A stretch of DNA of 42,921 bases from Candidatus Omnitrophota bacterium. GTDB taxonomy: Bacteria; Omnitrophota; Gorgyraeia; Aquiviventales; Aquiviventaceae. The notes under the pieces are model-generated. The model was given only the letters and a program-made list of their open reading frames with translations. It did no database searches and was not told the DNA's origin. The stretch lies in contig JACPTX010000055.1 of the NCBI GenBank assembly GCA_016192545.1, positions 1 through 42,921 of the forward strand, written 5' to 3'. Below are positions 40,160 through 42,921 of the stretch, piece by piece. The stretch's first letter is position 1, and the number at the start of each line of letters is the position of its first letter. The translations under genes and the position numbers were made by a program.

Positions 40160-41680
40160 CTAAAGCCCGCTGGTGCCGGTGTGGCAGTCGCTGCAATTCA
40201 ATTCGGTGACGTCCATCCCCAGGTCCACCGGATGGCGGAAGGGCTGCTCCTGCAGCATCGAGGTCCGCGTTTCCTCCGGCGGTCCCTGGGCCAGGATGGT
40301 GTGGCAGGCGTTGCAATCCTTGGTGATGACCTTCCCGTCCCGGCTCCGATGCAAGCCGTCGTGGCACCGGAAGCAGCCCAGTGCGTTCAAGTGCCCGACG
40401 TGATTGGGATGCGCCCGCCAGTCGGCCTGCATGTCTGGAAAGATGTTCCGCGAGAAGATGCGCTGGAGCTCTTCGGTCGCATGCTGGATGGCCAGGGCTT
40501 TCTCGCGGGCCAGCTCCGGATACTCCGCCTGATAGAACCTCGAGAGGCCGGCCAGGATGGCGGCGTGCGCCTCCTCCTCGGAGGCGTGCTCCTGCGCCAA
40601 CAGCCGGATGGCCTCCCGCTTCAAGTAGGGGAGCCCGCGGTCCAGGCGGCCGGTGTCAAAGACCTGCTCCACGGCGCGGTCCGGCGGGAAAAAGACGTGC
40701 GAGGGCCGGTTGTGGCAGTCAACACAGTCCATGCGACGGACCGGGGCCCCGGTGAGCTGCTCAGGCGTCAGGGGCTGCTCGGTGGACATGTAGTCCGTCA
40801 CGCGGCCTTCAGGATCCACGACGCGCACCCAGGGGATGATCTCGCGCGACTCATCCGCCGCGACATAGGAGATCTCGTTCTTGATGTTCATGTGCCAGTG
40901 GATGCCCGCCGGCGCCCCGAGTTTCGGATCCCCGCCGCCCACCTTCATGAGCATCTGGATCTGCCAGGGGCTGTTGTGCTCGTCGGCCAGATAGTGGGAA
41001 AAGGTCTTCTGCTGCGCGCCGAAGAATTTCGCCGGCCAGTGGCACTGCTCGCATGTCTCCTGCGCCGGACGCAGATTCTTGACGGGCGTCGGGATCGGCT
41101 GGGGGTACTTCCGGAACGCCACCGCGTACACCTGATACGCCCCCGTGATCTTTGAGCGAACGAACCAGCTCGCCCCCGGCCCCACATGACACTGGGTGCA
41201 GGCCACCCGGGCATGCGGGGAGTGCTGGTAGGCGGTGTATTCCGGCTTCATCACCTGGTGGCACACCAGGCCGCAGAATTTCACCGACTCGGTAAAGTGA
41301 TAGGCCTGGTAGCCGGTGACCGACAGCAGCACGACCACGATCATGCTCGCGGCGAGGGCCCCGACGACCGCGACCTGGTGAGCGGGCTGGTTGAGGTCGA
41401 GACGGGGCAGGGGCGGCACGATCTGGTCGGGCCGCCGCCTGCGTCGGTGGCGCTCCCAGACCACCCCCAGGATGATCAGACCCACCCCGCCGGCGGCGAC
41501 GAACGGCAGCACCAGGTAGATGAGGACCGCCAGATACGGGTGGGCGCGACGGCTGAACATGTCGATGAACATCATCGGCAGGCCAAACGCCGTGCTGACG
41601 GACGCCACCGCCATCCCGAGGAAGCTGAGTGGGTTGCGCAGGAGGCTCGGAGGCTTGGCGGCGGGAGGAGGGATGGTCAT
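40160..41680 (-). CDS. NapC/NirT-type multihaem cytochrome c
   Basis: This 506-residue membrane cytochrome has two N-terminal membrane segments and a third near residue 105-120, then a haem-binding region. Seven haem motifs are visible: one C-x3-CH (FCGLVCH at 136-141) and six CxxCH (CTQCH, CEQCH, CVDCH, CFRCH, CNACH, CSDCH). The stretch SPHARVACTQCHVGPGASWFVRSK is typical of NapC/NirT-type quinol-oxidising cytochromes. It likely passes electrons between quinol and periplasmic carriers. It is 21 bases downstream of the other multihaem gene and forms a pair with it. Confidence 0.9.
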   Translation of the reverse strand: MTIPPPAAKPPSLLRNPLSFLGMAVASVSTAFGLPMMFIDMFSRRAHPYLAVLIYLVLPFVAAGGVGLIILGVVWERHRRRRRPDQIVPPLPRLDLNQPAHQVAVVGALAASMIVVVLLSVTGYQAYHFTESVKFCGLVCHQVMKPEYTAYQHSPHARVACTQCHVGPGASWFVRSKITGAYQVYAVAFRKYPQPIPTPVKNLRPAQETCEQCHWPAKFFGAQQKTFSHYLADEHNSPWQIQMLMKVGGGDPKLGAPAGIHWHMNIKNEISYVAADESREIIPWVRVVDPEGRVTDYMSTEQPLTPEQLTGAPVRRMDCVDCHNRPSHVFFPPDRAVEQVFDTGRLDRGLPYLKREAIRLLAQEHASEEEAHAAILAGLSRFYQAEYPELAREKALAIQHATEELQRIFSRNIFPDMQADWRAHPNHVGHLNALGCFRCHDGLHRSRDGKVITKDCNACHTILAQGPPEETRTSMLQEQPFRHPVDLGMDVTELNCSDCHTGTSGL

Positions 41681-41701
41681 GGGCGTTGCAGAAAGACGGG
41701 C

Positions 41702-42921
41702 TTACCGAGGAGGCGTCGTGCGGTCCATCTCCCGGATCTTGATCAGCAACCCGACGACGAGCAAGGCGATGATGCCCAGCGTCACCCACAGCCCGTGGCG
41801 GCGGAAATGAAATTCCCCGATGGCCTGCTGGCCCGCCTCCTCAGCCCGGCTGGCATGCTGGACGCCTTCCTCGGCGATCGGCTCCAAGGCGGAGGCGGAA
41901 AAGGAGTGGATGTAGGTGCGGGTCTGCGTCAGCTTGGCCTGCGCCTCGTGGACTTCGAACTGCGCCTCGCCGACGTCCATCCCGAGGTGGGCGGCGTGCG
42001 CGACCGTGGCCTCCGCGCGGGCCGCCTCGGCCTTCAGCCGCTCGATCGCCCCGCGCATCCGCTGGGCGGTGACGAACCCCTGCGAGCCCGGTTCATGACA
42101 CGTCACGCACAGCGCCTGCGGTCCGGTGCCCAGCATGTCGTCGCTGGGCCGCTGGATCAAATGCTTGCCGTGGCACACCTCGCACTCTGGAAGCCCAAAG
42201 GCCTCATGGGCCACCTTGTGCGGACTCTTCGCAAACAGATCACGCGTCAGGCCGTGGCACTGGGCGCAGACGTTGCCGATGGCGACGGCTTTGGGCCTTG
42301 AGGCCTCATGCGAGCCGTGGCAACTGGCGCAGTGGGGCGCGGCGCGATCCCCCCGGACGAGCAGCGCCTGCCCGTGTACGCTCTGCGAGTACTCCCGGTG
42401 CTGCGTCGCGGGAAGCCCGTGCCGCTCCATCAGCGTCGCATCCGCGTGGCACGTCGCGCAGGTCCCAGGGATGTTTGTCATGTAGACGGGTGAACGCGGG
42501 TCCCGCTTTCCGCGAATGCCATGGGCGCCATGGCAGCTCGTGCAGACCGCGACATCGACATCCCCTTGACTGAGCCGCTTGCTGTGCTGGCTGATGAGAT
42601 ACTTCGCGTACTGGTCGGTCGGCAGGTTTGGGTTGTACTTGCGCATGTAGGCCGGGTCGCCGTGACAACGCGCGCAGAACTGGGGGATGTCCTGCCGGGC
42701 GGGTGCGCCGAGGAACCCGTTGGCCGGATCCATGGCGACCGCCGGGTCCACGGAGGCGGAATCCCCCCCGTGGCAGTCCGCGCACGACAACCCCCGCTGG
42801 GCGTGGATGTCGTTGGCGAACAGGGCGGCCGGGCCGCGCGCCTCGCCCTCCATCTGGCGGTGGCACTCGACGCAGCTGTTCGATGGCGGCTCAGCCCTCG
42901 CCAGGCCGGGCGCCAGCGCCA
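41702..42921 (-). CDS. Nonahaem-type membrane-anchored cytochrome c (5' end cut)
   Basis: The frame runs off the right edge. Visible are nine CxxCH motifs (the first CVECH lies just before the first ATG in the frame at 42853), in the usual order of an extended multihaem cytochrome, then a region rich in charged helices (about 100 residues, HASRAEEAG) and one C-terminal membrane anchor (LWVTLGIIALLVVGLLIKI). The residues ahead of the first haem, ALAPGLARAEPPSNS, look like the end of a signal peptide, so little is missing. It probably serves as a periplasmic electron conduit with the NapC-type protein. Confidence 0.85.
   Translation of the reverse strand, partial: ALAPGLARAEPPSNSCVECHRQMEGEARGPAALFANDIHAQRGLSCADCHGGDSASVDPAVAMDPANGFLGAPARQDIPQFCARCHGDPAYMRKYNPNLPTDQYAKYLISQHSKRLSQGDVDVAVCTSCHGAHGIRGKRDPRSPVYMTNIPGTCATCHADATLMERHGLPATQHREYSQSVHGQALLVRGDRAAPHCASCHGSHEASRPKAVAIGNVCAQCHGLTRDLFAKSPHKVAHEAFGLPECEVCHGKHLIQRPSDDMLGTGPQALCVTCHEPGSQGFVTAQRMRGAIERLKAEAARAEATVAHAAHLGMDVGEAQFEVHEAQAKLTQTRTYIHSFSASALEPIAEEGVQHASRAEEAGQQAIGEFHFRRHGLWVTLGIIALLVVGLLIKIREMDRTTPPR

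Overview
This is a GC-rich bacterial window in which almost every gene lies on the minus strand, in tight operons with many ATGA-type stop/start overlaps. The single clear plus-strand gene is a membrane protein with a spermidine-synthase-like domain. The core is a Nitrospira/anammox-type periplasmic nitrite oxidoreductase (nitrate reductase-like, type II DMSO reductase) operon. This points to an uncultivated nitrite-oxidising or nitrate/nitrite-reducing lineage such as Nitrospirota, NC10 or another phylum that has acquired Nxr. The phylum cannot be fixed from the sequence alone, and neither can the in vivo direction of the Nxr reaction.

Layout from left to right, with operons read leftwards: (1) 1-200, a candidate Crp-type site, promoter and structured leader for a gene beyond the left edge. 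(2) 330-3218, pckA, a winged-helix protein, a DUF2934 protein and a hemerythrin. (3) 3347-8918, a tetrapyrrole/radical-SAM operon: a class V aminotransferase, an AhbC/NirJ1-like SPASM enzyme, a B12-binding radical SAM enzyme, a small Cys-rich protein and an AhbD-like SPASM enzyme. (4) 8975-10765, a sirohaem nitrite/sulfite reductase with its own sigma70 promoter. (5) 10863-20396, a long molybdenum-cofactor operon (moaA, moaC, moaB, a methyltransferase, a TauE-like permease, moeA, mobB, moaD, moaE) that runs on into tatC, mobA, the copper nitrite reductase nirK and nnrS. (6) 20624-29703, the nxr operon: an XRE regulator, tatA, a dihaem cytochrome c fused to an NxrC-like gamma subunit, nxrA, a 90-residue protein, nxrB, a TorD-type chaperone, an HExxH protein and a Tat-signal ferredoxin. 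(7) 29765-31678, an N-terminally truncated porin and a Crp/Fnr regulator. (8) 31751-35715, a polytopic membrane protein, a NapH-like ferredoxin membrane protein and the divergent spermidine-synthase-like membrane protein. (9) 35712-40046, a ferrous-iron operon: a Cys-rich protein, feoB, a zinc ribbon, a DtxR/FeoA regulator and a Tat-signal AmrS radical SAM enzyme. (10) 40160-42921, two multihaem cytochromes c, the last cut by the window edge.

The genes fit together. Moco synthesis, the Tat translocase and a TorD chaperone serve export of the molybdoenzyme NxrA. Iron uptake, sirohaem/haem radical SAM enzymes and cytochromes serve the electron carriers. NirK, the sirohaem reductase and NnrS handle nitrite and NO.

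Two patterns stand out. First, an 18-bp palindrome, CYATGAY-N4-RTCATRG (the TGA-N6-TCA spacing of Crp/Fnr proteins), lies 42 to 67 bp upstream of five operon heads: pckA, the radical-SAM cluster, nxr, crp itself and feo. A weaker sixth copy sits at the left edge. Each has a -10-like hexamer at nearly the same distance, which suggests one regulon run by the Crp/Fnr protein encoded here. Second, several unrelated REP-like palindromes are built into genes. Some abut or supply stop codons (pckA, ferredoxin, nxrB), one supplies the ribosome-binding site and start of the chaperone gene, and others sit in frame inside coding sequences, much like the palindromic elements described in Rickettsia.
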